This document shows positions 1-10,405 of a DNA stretch of 64,000 nucleotides, piece by piece. The DNA lies in assembly GCA_011947345.1 (NCBI GenBank), contig JAAVTG010000375.1, forward strand, positions 62,001 to 126,000. Direction: 5' to 3'. The notes below the pieces were generated by a model, which saw nothing but the letters and a program-made list of their open reading frames with translations, was not told where the DNA came from and made no database searches. A program made the position numbers and the translations under genes. Position 1 is the stretch's first letter, and each line of letters begins with the position of its first letter. Source of the DNA: Phytophthora quininea. Taxonomy: Eukaryota > Oomycota > Peronosporomycetes > Peronosporales > Peronosporaceae.

Positions 1-4
1 CAAC

Positions 5-2996
5 TTGATATCGTACGGTCAGCTGGATAAGGTGGGCTACACACTTGCACACCGGGGCGGGCGACGCGTCGTTACCGCCAAAAAGGGAGGAAAAGTGGCG
101 TTTGACGTGGACTTACGTCAAGGCGTGCTGGCTGTTACTGGCAGAGCGGAGAGGAGGTCAAAGCCCCTGTCCGAGGTGATTATGGCTGTCCTCGAGGAGG
201 AGGCTAATGGATTGGATGAGGTGTCGAGCAACGTGCAGGAGGGAACGCTCGTGGAGTTCCATCGCAGGCTAGGACATCTGAACTACGATGCAGTGGAGCG
301 CCTTGCGAGGGACCCGAGCTCCGGCATCAAGCTCACAGATCACAAGAGGGTGAATTGTTTGACCTGCGCGCAGGGTAAACAAGCCAAAAACAAGCGATCC
401 GGTAAGGATACGGGCGATCATTCGCCGATCCACCGCATTGGAGGTGTTATCTGCTCGGACTTGAAGGGTCCAATGACGCCGCGCGACCGCCTCAACAACC
501 GCTACATGGTCAACTTCGTAGACCACAAGAGCAACTACTGCAGGGTTTTCCTAGCAAGGACGAAGGACGCAGCTGCTAAACAGTTTGAGCACTTCCTCAC
601 CTTCTTCGAGAAGCGTTTTGACTGCAGGATTCACGTGTTGAGAACCGATTCTGGTGGTGAATATCAGAACGTAGACCTGTTCTGTAAGGAGACGGGTGTG
701 GCGCGCCAGCGCAGCGAGGCCAACAATCAAGCGAGCAACGGAAAGGCTGAGCGCATGCACCGAACCATTATGAACATGGCTCGGTGCATGATCTTCGCGT
801 GCGGGCTGCCGTTGAGCTTTTGGGGTGATGCTGTTCAGTATGCAGCTTATATCCTCAACAGGTCGCCGACAAACTCAAATCCTGGGCGTGCTTCGCCGCT
901 GAAGATGCTCGAGAAGAAGACGCCGTCACTCGGCGAGATAGTCGTGTTCGGGTCGCCCTGTACGGTTTACAGGGATCCACGCAACAAGAACTTCTCCCAG
1001 CGCGCAGCAAGGAATGATCGTCGGAATTGGGGAAGAGACGAAAGGATACAGAGTATACCTCCCAAAGGATCGTGTGGTCATAACTACCCAGCACGTGAAG
1101 AACATTGAGACTCTGAACAAGGAGCAGAACGTGCAGGTGCAGAAGCTGTATCTCCAGGACGAGAAAGGCGAGAATGTGGACGAATCAGCGGACAAGGCTG
1201 AGGACGCTGCCGTGGAGGCAAGCGCTGGTGGTGCGGCCAAGCGCAGGAAGAAGCCGAAGAAGCGCGGAAAGAAGAAAGCGTGGCAACGCGAACGGCACGT
1301 GACGCGCTCCGTGGCACGTAAGACTGCGGAAGGAGCGGACGAGTCTGGTCAGCAGGAGGAGGCGACGGGTGGGATCGTGAACAACGTGACGGATGTGGAC
1401 CCAAGGAACTTCGGGGAGGCTATGCGTAGTCGACACCCGGAGCAGTGGCAGAAGGCCATGGATGAGGAGCTGAAGGCTCTGGAAGAGAATGGAGTCTGGA
1501 AGGTGGTGCGTGTTCCTCGGGGAGCGCGTGTGCTCCACACCAAGTGGGTCTATAAGACCAAGAAGGACGCCGAAGGCGCTGTCGAGCGCCTGAAGGCGCG
1601 GCTCGTGGCCTGCGGGAACGAACAGGAATTCGGTGTCAATTACAGCATTACCTTTGCTGCCGTAATGGACATGGGGAGCGTGAAACTCATTTTGTGTTTG
1701 GCAAGGAAGTGGCGCGTGCCTGCGAAGCACGGCGACGTGCCGAACGCATATGTGAAGGCCGATAAGGAGGCGGAGTTGGACATCTACATCCGTCTGCCGC
1801 AGGGAATGAAGATCTCCGAAGAGATGAGGAAACAGCTGGGCGTCGCGAGCGACGAGGAGCTGGTGTTGGAGCTGAAGAAGGCCCTGTACGGGCTTAAGCA
1901 AGCCGGGCGACTGTGGAGCAAACTGCTGCATCAAAAACTCACAAGCGTTGGCTTTGAGCAGAGCTTGACGGACATGTGCGTATACTTTCGATGGCGTCAA
2001 GGAGTGTTAGTCGTGGTAGGTGTCTATGTCGACGACTTACTGGTCACTGGGACCAAGGCGGAAGCCGTGGACGCGTTCTTCGGTGAGCTCGCGGATCTGT
2101 CTGTGAAGAACCTCGGCGTGGCAAGCAAGTTCCTCGGTATGCGCGTGACTTACGAGGACGATGACGGATACCATCTGGACCAGGAGGTGATGATAACCGA
2201 CATGCTGAAGGAGTTCGGCATGGAGGCTGCACACGCGGCTCGCACGCCAATTGGCGCTGAGTGGAACGACGAAGACACCACCGAAGCGCTGCCTACGGCA
2301 GGAGGAGGTGCCGGCGTGACCATCAAGAGGTTCCAATCGTTGGTGGGTAGTCTGATGTGGGTCGCGCGGTGTACGCGCCCCGACATCGCATTCGCAGTGC
2401 ACAAGGCGTCACGGAAGACGCACAGTCCTTCGCTAGGGATTGAGATTGGCGAAGCGCATTCTCCGGTATTTGGCGGGGACAAAGGAGTTGCGGCTGCGGA
2501 TGAAGGGGTCTGGAAGACGAAGCGAGGCTTTCGAAGTTGTCGCTTACAGTGATGCCGACTTCGCGGCCGACAAGCAGGACAGGAAGTCGGTCACCGGCGG
2601 CCTGGTCACGCTGGATGGCATGCCGGTGATTTGGGTATGCAAGAAGCAAGGGGTGTCTCGTTGTCTACGATGGAGGCCGAATATACGGCTGCGTCCGTGA
2701 TGGCGACGGAGATCCTCGGAGTGCGTGAGTTGTTTGGAGAGCTTGGTGTGAAACTCGTGCAGCCGATGTCGTTGCGCGTCGATAACCAAGCGGCTTTAAA
2801 GCAGCTCGATGGAGAAAGCGCGTCGGCGAAGGCAAAGCATATCGACGTGCGGATCAAGTTTGTGAGCTCGTATACTCGGAAAGGTGTGCTGAAGCCTGAG
2901 TACAGGGAGAGTGCGCAAATGCTAGCCGACTTGATGACGAAGGCGCTAGACGCATCGAGGATGGCAGTGTTGCGGGATGGAATCGGGCTTCACTAG
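5..2996 (+). pseudogene. Ty1/Copia retrotransposon pol remnant (GAG-pre-integrase, integrase, reverse transcriptase, RNase H)
   Basis: This is the 3' part of a Copia polyprotein in four frame segments (5-1108, 1014-2552, 2440-2700, 2631-2996). In order one sees a GAG-pre-integrase zinc finger (FHRRLGHLNYDAVERL, then CLTC), an integrase core (SDLKGPM, RTDSGGEY, and a glutamate in NGKAERMHRT), the reverse transcriptase start (EQWQKAMDEELKALEENGVW) with the active-site motif YVDDLL near 2025, and RNase H (VAYSDADFA, then DNQAALKQL). The order integrase before RT is diagnostic for Copia rather than Gypsy. Gag, protease and the 5' LTR lie outside the window. Frame changes occur near 1000, 2440-2550 and 2640-2700, so this copy as written cannot make one polyprotein. 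Some breaks may be base errors like those elsewhere in the window, so true inactivity is inferred, not proven. Confidence 0.93.
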
Positions 2997-3059
2997 TAGG
3001 GTGAGCGTGTGGCGGTGAGCCGGACAGGCAGGATGACCGTCAGCGCCAGCGAGGAGGAG

Positions 3060-3245
3060 TGTTGAAACTGGGCCTGATCCGAGATCCAGACCAGGGATGC
3101 GCCGGCCACTGAGTCACCTGCAAGGAGAACGAGTGGTTAGAAGAACGAGTAGTTAGAAAGCAATCTCACTCTATCTTTGCGTCGTACCGAACACTGTGCT
3201 GAAGTGCTGCCGACCAGGCAGTTAACATGTAGAGCGCCATCAACA
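3060..3245 (+). repeat. 3' LTR of the Copia element
   Basis: The segment begins TGTTGA and ends TCAACA, a perfect 6-bp inverted terminal pair typical of Copia LTRs. It follows the pol stop by about 60 bp and is directly preceded by a purine tract (AGCGAGGAGGAG, about 3048-3059) suited to be the polypurine primer of plus-strand synthesis. Length is 186 bp. The next five bases (GGTCC, 3246-3250) would be one copy of the target duplication; the partner is outside the window. It ends 40 bp before the start codon of the FANCE-like gene. Confidence 0.8.
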
Positions 3246-3285
3246 GGTCCCTGATGTTCTGGTTGGTCTCAGCCAGCCTGTTGTA

Positions 3286-4746
3286 TTGGAGGCTGGGGAC
3301 CCCGCTGTCCGCATAGAGCAGTTGCCACTGCGAGCACAAAGGGAGGTCTGGAGTGCCCTTGCAAGTGATTCGTTGGGTGCAGACGCAGTCAAACTAGCTC
3401 GTTCCTACCTTCGTGTGGCTGCTCAGAGGACGCGAGAGACTGATGGAGTGTGTGTGGCTCTAGCTCGGATGGTGGCAGGAGATCAAAAGCATACTGAAGC
3501 CAAGGAGGACGCTGCATTCCGACGTCGGATGCGGCGGATGACTATGGGGAGAGTTGTGTTCTCCTCAAGAGATGAAGAAAGCGGCGGCATTAAGCCGTCG
3601 ATGGTGTCGTCTCACCTCCACAAGCGCACTACAGAAATGCCCCATGGTCGCCCTACCGCGAGAGCTAAAGGTGAAGAGAGTTCGAGCGATGAGTCGATGG
3701 ATGAGGAATCGGTTGATGCCGAGGTGCAGGAGCAACCGCCGCTTACGAAGGAGGTCTGTCAGTCGTGTCAGGTTGAAATGGTTGGCACATTCTAACTCAT
3801 GCTATTGTGCCTTGATAGATGGAGGACCGTGCTTCGACGTTGGCGAAACAATTAATTCAGCTATCACGTGCCGAAGCTCCAGTAGAGGTGGATGACACTG
3901 CGGCGAAAGCATTTGCGATGCTTTCTGAGGTCGTAAGTGATGTGCACACGACGTACGCAGCAAACGAAAGGAGCTTCCAATACCTGTGCCAACTACTGCG
4001 GGTCGACGCTACCAGCGACGATGCACTGCTTCACATCACGACGTACGTGTTAAACTTGGAAGGGCTCTCAGTACGCTAACTAACGCTTTGTTTCGTGCTG
4101 TTCAGTTCGTTAGTTGAGTCCAATTGGAGTTCCCGTTATGCTGCAGTTTTCCTTGAGACGTGTATACTGCCAAAGATTCGGGCGGCAGACTCGGTCATTT
4201 CTCGAGTGCTGCTACAGACCGCGCTGCGGTTCGGTTCCAGTTATGCTGGGGCACTTCTTGACTCGCTGTTGCTACCGTTGTTTGTTGGAGACGCAGCAGG
4301 TGGGATAGGACCAGCTCAAGCGGAAGCGATAACGCGAATACTACGCAGTCCGGATGCAATTCCGACCGACCAACTGGATGGATTTATCCAAAGAGCTTGG
4401 AAGCAGCAGCAGCAGCTTGGATCAAGAAGGAAGCAGTTGTGGCCATTTACTCTCAAACGAGTCCGCGTTACTCGTATTTCAGAACATCCTCAACGTGAAG
4501 CCAGTACTTTCGGCTTTGACAGTGGAGAAGTTTGTTGGTGCGTGCGAAGTCGCTCTGGAGCGCCCCGAAGGTGAATCGCTTCGAGGCTCGCTCAAATTTG
4601 CTACAGTTCTCTTCACGCTCATATCGAAGTATCCGCAGCAGTGTACTGGACACTTGGAGACTCTGGGGGCTATTACAACAAAGCTGACCTCAATCATGGC
4701 AAAGACAACGTTGCGGTCACTCGAGAAGCTGAAGGCAAGCAACTAA
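3286..4746 (+). CDS. FANCE-like Fanconi anaemia core complex protein
   Basis: The protein is spliced from exons 3286-3753 and 3819-4042 and from 4106 onward, with introns GTCTGT..ATAG and GTACGT..TTCAG (the second has a CTAAC branch-like site). The C-terminal half resembles the helical-repeat FANCE C-terminal domain: alternating helices, a GPAQAEAITRILRS stretch where FANCE has GPAQTELL, then LLVFQNIL and TVEKF, matching the order and spacing of the animal protein as I remember it. The N-terminal 150 residues are acidic and poorly conserved. Between about 4395 and 4462 the frame changes by one with no clear GT-AG intron, next to a CAG repeat, so the join there is unresolved. FANCE bridges FANCC and FANCD2 in the FA core complex for interstrand crosslink repair. 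Assignment is from remembered family similarity; a search is needed to exclude another HEAT-like protein. The first exon starts just downstream of the Copia LTR, so the original 5' end may be altered. Confidence 0.6.
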
Positions 4747-4827
4747 AGACCACAAACTGCAAACCGGAATGATGCTATCAAAAATTAAGTGTGTTGTGAG
4801 AGCAGCTTTCTCATGGTGGGCGTATCA

Positions 4828-5852
4828 TCACTTGGTGCACTCGTAATACCGTCCAAGGCGGAGTTTGGAGAGCATTTCGCGAGCTGCAGGCGGATGTGTC
4901 TTCAAGATAGGTCCGCAATCTCCTCCGTGCTTCGCCGCTTCCAGAAGCACCTTCGTTCCGCCTGGGTGCGTATCGAGCATGTCCGTGACATCGTAGATGT
5001 TGTCATCTACGCGGATCCAGCACGATTGTTGCGTGTGGTGGCGGCGCAACTCGCACGAAGAATATTCTCGCTCCACGTTGAAATTGCTCTCGACTGATGG
5101 CGTTCGGTGCTTCCAGTCTTTTGACGCACAGAGGGTCCTGCCGCCACTGCAGGGTTGGCACCGAAGGCAATTTGTAGCTGATACTCCTTTTCAGCGCAGA
5201 AGAAACACTCCTCGTTGGAGCACACATCGTTGCATCCGATGCAGGCGTTGCATTCGTTTGTTGTTCGACGAGTCCCCATTGATGTCTGAAAGGCTTTACG
5301 GAGTGTGTTTGGTGACTTTGGCGCGGTGGGCTTTGCATGGTCACTGCGAAACATTATGCCGTTCGTGTCCAGTTCATCGTCACTTTTCAGCAAGTTAGTC
5401 CCGAGGTCGCTGCGAATTGATCGCACGGGACTGGTCAGACCGACTAATCGCTGCACGGACAGCGGAAGTGGTGGTCCTGAAACCTGGTTATCGTCGTGGC
5501 TGGCAGGATCAAGGCTGTCGTACGTGTCGAACGCGTTTCCCTGTTCCAGCGACTTCGTGTAGACTACTTCTTCGCGGGTTGAATTTGATGGCTCACTTGG
5601 ATCGAGATGCTCGAGCCTCATCGTGCCGTTCATGGTGTTGTTGGAGAGGACCGTTCCCAGTCGGTTTGTCATTCCAGGGTTCAGCAGCCTCTCCATTGCT
5701 ACATCGGTGCGTTCGCTGATAATACTTTGGGGCGGGATTTCAATTGTTCTCTCTGCTCCAAACAACAGTGACCGCGTCTCCGCCCTGTGCTCAGCTACTG
5801 CTTGGTAGTCATCGAGGAATGAACCAAGTTCTCCCAGCCGCTTTCGTCGCAT
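4828..5852 (-). CDS. Cys-rich protein with C-terminal cytochrome b5 domain
   Basis: The last 80 residues (about 5076-4828) hold a cytochrome b5 haem-binding fold: WIRVDDNIYDVTDML, then the axial motif HPGG and a second helix region ending RLGRYYECTK. Upstream in another frame is a cysteine-rich stretch (CNACIGCNDVC..C..C, about 5250-5190). The two are joined by a likely 48-50 bp intron, GTATCAG..GGCAG, which keeps the frame (donor phase 2). The start at 5852 (MRRKRLGEL) is only a guess; 5694-5696 is another ATG. There is no stop codon between this region and the RME-8-like exon upstream on the same strand, so the two may be a single gene. Cytochrome b5 domains carry electrons to desaturases, hydroxylases and similar enzymes; no fused oxidase domain is visible. 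It ends 81 bp from the convergent FANCE-like gene. Confidence 0.55.
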
Positions 5853-8394
5853 ATCGTAAGAATTCTCTTCTTGGCTGTGGGACTGCTGGTTATCACTCAG
5901 AGCACTTTGCGCCGGGGGCTTATTGGCGAAATGAGTCAGCACGAATTGCACCAATGCCGCAGAAGTCTCAGCCATGCGCACAAGTCGAATATCAACGATG
6001 GAGTCCATCAAGAAGCGATATTTCTCCAGCAGTTTACGGGCAAGAGAATCCGTCTGCTTTCCGGCAGGTACGTCATCGCTAGCGTTGGAAGTTCCACGAG
6101 CTCGAGTGTGTATCTGGCGGCTGGTCGCTGCAATGTAATTTTGACGATCTCGTGTGGCACGCTGAATCTTAGCAGCGCTCTTCAAGTGGATAAGAGAGTA
6201 GTGCAGCGTTTGCAACGTCTCGTAGAACACCACGTTGATTTCGTTCTGCACCCGCGCCTCCTTGGTGCACAAAATCGATGATTGTGTAGACGAGAGACTT
6301 GATGGAGGAGTGACATTGCAAGCTTCCGGGTCGGCCATCCAAAATGCGGCGCCAACCTTAGACGAGTCTCTGATGATAGACGATGTATGGGAGACTGCAA
6401 ATGACGCTGGAATGAGATCCACAATCGAATGCTGGATCGTCCCGTGGTGAATGAACTGGTCAATCGTTCTGGCACGCTGGTCTCCAGCACAATTGACATT
6501 TGCTGTAGTATTTGGTGTCCGGACACCCAAGAAGCATTGTATCAAGCGTAGACTCCAGTAGCAAGTGAGGACATCCTGCTGAAGAATAAGTTCATGCAGA
6601 GCATCGAAGACGCGAGGGATCTGTTTACAGAATGAGATGTCAATGATGGGTAACAGGAAGAAAAAGAGACCATCCTGGACGTACCATGTCGTCAACGAAG
6701 CATGCATCGGGGTGATGATACAAGCGCACAAGTGCTTGCAGGGTTGTGATGACTTCGTTGCTGGTAGCCTCGCCATATCGTCGCAGAGATGCCACCAAGG
6801 TCACAAGGTGCTCGAAAACGAGCTCCATCGCTTTGTTGACCACATCGGCGTGTCCTGGTCCGCTGCGGGCAAGTTCGTCGAGTGGAAGGTTGGCGTTCAA
6901 TTCCTCCATGGCGACGATGATGCTCACGTTATCGTTCATCGATAGTCCGGAGTCGATGGAATTCCGTGTTTCGTATGACGGTGAATCAATTCGTCTTTCC
7001 TTGACTCGCCGTTGGAACCACCCACCACGTTCATTTGAGTCGGACCTCGGACTGCTACTGCTTCCCCGAGGTGTTCTAGGAGCTGACGATCGTCTTCTAC
7101 GCGGCGACCAAGCAAAGCTGCTTCGTCGTTTTGGTTCAGTTCCGTCTCCGCTCGTTTGAGTGATTCTTCTCAGCAAAAATGTCCCCATAGATACTGCTGC
7201 AGTACAGCTATCTCCTGTGGCACTGTCAGCGATGTGCGGGTGGTAGAACCGACTGTAGTTCAGCCCTGAAGATGTTAATACGGCGTCGTGGTGTCCAGTT
7301 TCGCGGCATACCAACAGAAGCAACGTGACAAGCTGATCTCGACCTTCCATATCCAGCACTAGGGTGTCTTCTTGCTTGAATTCCAACACAAGCGTCCGCG
7401 GGTCCCAGTCCGGTCGAATGATAGCTAATAGCGCATTGTACGGACGGGCAATGACTGTGCGCATGGATCGGTGCATTTCCACGATGACATCCCCTTGCAG
7501 AATGAGCTGGATTTTCTTGTACGCTTTCTTGCCGCTTTCACTGCTGTCACTTCCTGGCGCAGCGTCACCATTACCTGTCGTCACTCGAGCTTTCTTGACG
7601 TCGAAGCGAATGACTGAAGGGCGATCCAGCACTTGCGAGTTCCTAAGTCGTAGCTGCAGCGCCGTGATCTTACTCGCCTTTTTGAACATCTGAACTCCAG
7701 CTTCATTTGCGGCAGCGATGATCTCGTTCATACACTCGTGGCGTTCACCGCACAGGAAGAATCTGTCGTGGAAAGCTGTCGACAGCACCATCCCGTCACT
7801 GTGCTCCGACGAGAACGCCACGTCTTTCAAATAGAGGAATGGCAGCGTCTGCACTCGGTGGCCAGACTCATCCAAGAAGATAATGCTGGACACCATCACC
7901 TGCAGGAACAGCAGCTTGTGCGACGCGTTGGCGAACTGCTCGATGCAGCGGAAGTGCAGTCTCCGTGCGTTGGACACCCTATAGAAGAAGGTCTCTCCCT
8001 TGACTTGGCGTCGCAATCTCGCCAGCAGCGACAGTAAATGTCCTCTAGCAGAGCAAGCGAAGCGGAGCTTGGCCGACCGGAAGTGTGACTTCTCCAGCCT
8101 CAGCACAAACTGTAGCAACATCGTAAGTATTGAAGTACAACCTTATAACGCCACAAAGATCGCGAGTACCTGGTTGCTGGTCCCCAGTACCTCGACGCCT
8201 TCAATGTCCGCGATCTCCCACTGGTTGGTGCACTGGAAGGTTTCTGGGTTGTATGTGCTGATGGTGGAGGGCGTGATGATGATGATCCGTGGGTAAGTAG
8301 CCCACCAGGCCACTTTGGTCACGAGATACTGAGCGATCACCGTGTCTCCGCCGTTGGCGCCAGTCAGCGCAGAGTTGGATGGGGACGCCGCCAT
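5853..8394 (-). CDS. RME-8 (DNAJC13)-like N-terminal domain protein without a visible J domain
   Basis: Exons 8394-8170 and 8109-6685 and one beginning at 6620 are joined through introns of 60 and 64 bp (GTACTC..CTACAG and GTACGT..AAACAG), both in phase 0. The first 110 residues match the N-terminal PH-like region of RME-8/DNAJC13: WWATYPRIIIITPSTISTYN, NPETFQCTNQWEIADIEGVE and FVLRLEKSHF align with the animal and plant order. Behind it come predicted helices (EELNANLPLDELARS; DALHELILQQDVL) and a Ser/Arg-rich insert (about 7090-7000). RME-8 is normally about 2,000 or more residues with a central DnaJ domain and acts on endosomal clathrin and retromer. Here no HPD-containing J domain is found and the frame runs on toward the cytochrome b5 region. 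The 3' boundary given is arbitrary. It could be a truncated paralogue or an oomycete variant. It is divergent from the JMJD4-like gene across 192 bp. Confidence 0.65.
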
Positions 8395-8586
8395 GACGCA
8401 GCGTATGGGGATCAGTCTGGCGTCGACCGAGGAAAACTGAGAATGGTTGACTGCGTCGACACGTTTTGTTCACTGGGGGTTACCGATCGGTTTGCTGACG
8501 TACCTGATAACGACTTTTGTCGTGTTTGTAGAGGCTGTAGATAAATCTGAATCTGGCATGTATTTCTTCAAACGATATAGACACGC

Positions 8587-10252
8587 ATGGGCATTGCAGC
8601 GATGGACGAGGAAGACGCACAAGCGCTCAGCTACGATGACTTCTGTGCGCATTACATGGCGCCGAACCGCCCAGTGTTGCTGAAGAACGTGACGCAGAAA
8701 TGGTTCCCCAAGGCGGCGCAGTGGCGGAGCGGCTCGAGTATAAACACAGCTCATCTAAAAGAAATGTATGGCGAAGGAATAGCGCCCGTAAGTGATACGC
8801 CTATAGTATTTTCTTATTCTTAGTGACTTTTGTGGGTGCAGGTGGCTGATGGAGACGTGGCCGAGTACGGAGCTGAAGGCCGCTGCAATATGAAGTTGGG
8901 TGAGCAGACTTCAAGCTTTCGCTGTTAGAAGAAGTGTGGCTGAGGTGATAGCACTATGGCAGCGCAGTACTTGGAGCTGATGGAGAACGGGACTGTCGGC
9001 AAGAGATACCTCAAGGACTGGCACTTTGTGCATGCCTTTGGACACGACATTTACGAGTGGGTTGTGCGACTAGCAACAGTGTGGAAAAACAACAACTAAT
9101 ATTGCTGTTTCTGCTGTAGGACGCCTCAATTTTTCAAAGACGACTGGCTGAATTGGTACTATTTTGCCATTTGTGTCTCAAGGCGAGGTTGCATGCTGAG
9201 TATTTGTGCTCGCGACATTTAGGTGGTGGGATCGCAAAGAGAGCAGCGAAGACGACTACCGATTCGTGTACTTGGGCAAGCACAGTTGCTTTGGTTTCAA
9301 CTTACTATCAAATTCATTATTCATTTATTCGTTTATTCATGTAGGTCCTGCTGGGAGCTGGACACCGCTGCATCAAGACGTGTTTCGTTCGTACAGGTAA
9401 GGATCTTCGCTCTTGTGGCATACCCCACAATGTTGAACTGACGTGTTTGCTCGCAGTTGGTCTGTGAACGTTTGCGGCCGCAAGGAATGGGTCTTCTATC
9501 ACCCCGACGATGTACGCACCATATCTTGGACTATTGTAGACTCGAGTGCTTATTGATCGCATTGTTCGCTTTTGTGTGAGTAGGAGCCAAAGCTGAAAGA
9601 TTGCTTCGGTCGCTTCGTCTTACCTGACGTGACGATCGGAGAAATTGACAAGGAGAAGTATCCTCGATTCCATGAAGCCAAGCCGATTTACGTCACCCAA
9701 GAAACAGGAGACGCGATATTCGTGCCCAGTGGATGGTACCACCAAGTTAAAAACGTGGAGGACACCATCTCGATCAACCACAACTGGTTCAACGGCTATA
9801 ACGTTCGCGAACTTTGGGGGTTCTTCAAGAGCGAATATGCTGCTGTGGATCGCGAACTAGCAGACCTCAAAGAGATCGGCCTCGTTGATAGCGAGTTTGT
9901 TGACCAATGCCAACTCGTCATGCAGGCCAACACGGGTATCAATTACGTCGAATTTCGAGAGCTGTTGTACGCCAAGACTGCCGAACTACTTTCGAGGCGC
10001 GAGAACCTAAAAGGCAGCAAGCCCACGCCTGCGGGAAGGGATCTTATAACCCACTTGGGCTATGTAAGTGCTGATTGGTTTCTTGTATTCTTCTACCAGT
10101 GCTTATCAAACAGGAATTGTTGTTTGTAGGTGCGTGATATTCTTGCAGAGCTGAACACTTCTTTGGAAAGTGTGGACAACGGCAAGATCAACAATATGTG
10201 GCACGAAATCGATTTGCAGTTGCAAGACTTGAGAAGCGAAACAGCAGAGTAA
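8587..10252 (+). CDS. JmjC-domain lysyl hydroxylase, JMJD4-like
   Basis: Nine small exons split by 45-75 bp GT-AG introns encode about 350 residues; exon 1 is 8587-8787 and exon 2 starts at 8842. The N-terminus (YMAPNRPVLLKNVTQKWF) is typical of cupin/JmjC proteins. The core has WTPLHQDVFRSY (iron ligands H and D), SWSVNVCGRKEWVFYHP and GDAIFVPSGWYHQVKN with the third iron ligand H and a 2-oxoglutarate pocket, followed by NHNWFNGYNV. The DVFRSYSWSVNVCGRK block is the signature of the JMJD4 subgroup. Human JMJD4 hydroxylates a lysine of the release factor eRF1, so a role in translation termination is inferred. The C-terminal helices after 9840 have no recognised domain. It is the most intron-rich gene in the window. 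Stop at 10250. Confidence 0.85.
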
Positions 10253-10405
10253 GTATCATGTCAAGTGGGACGTGCCATCGAGTCCAGTACAGGTAGCACA
10301 ACCGCGCGAAAATGGTCGATCGCCAATCTATTTCCGCGTGAACTTGTTTTTTCTTCCGACTGCATGCTTGTGGAGACTCGTGGCTGTTTCTCTTCTGTAC
10401 ATTCA

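Noticed and set aside
926..2482. Several minus-strand open frames of 80-270 residues across the Copia pol region
   Set aside because: They mirror the GC-rich pol frame, show no domain, and lie antisense to clear integrase and RT motifs.
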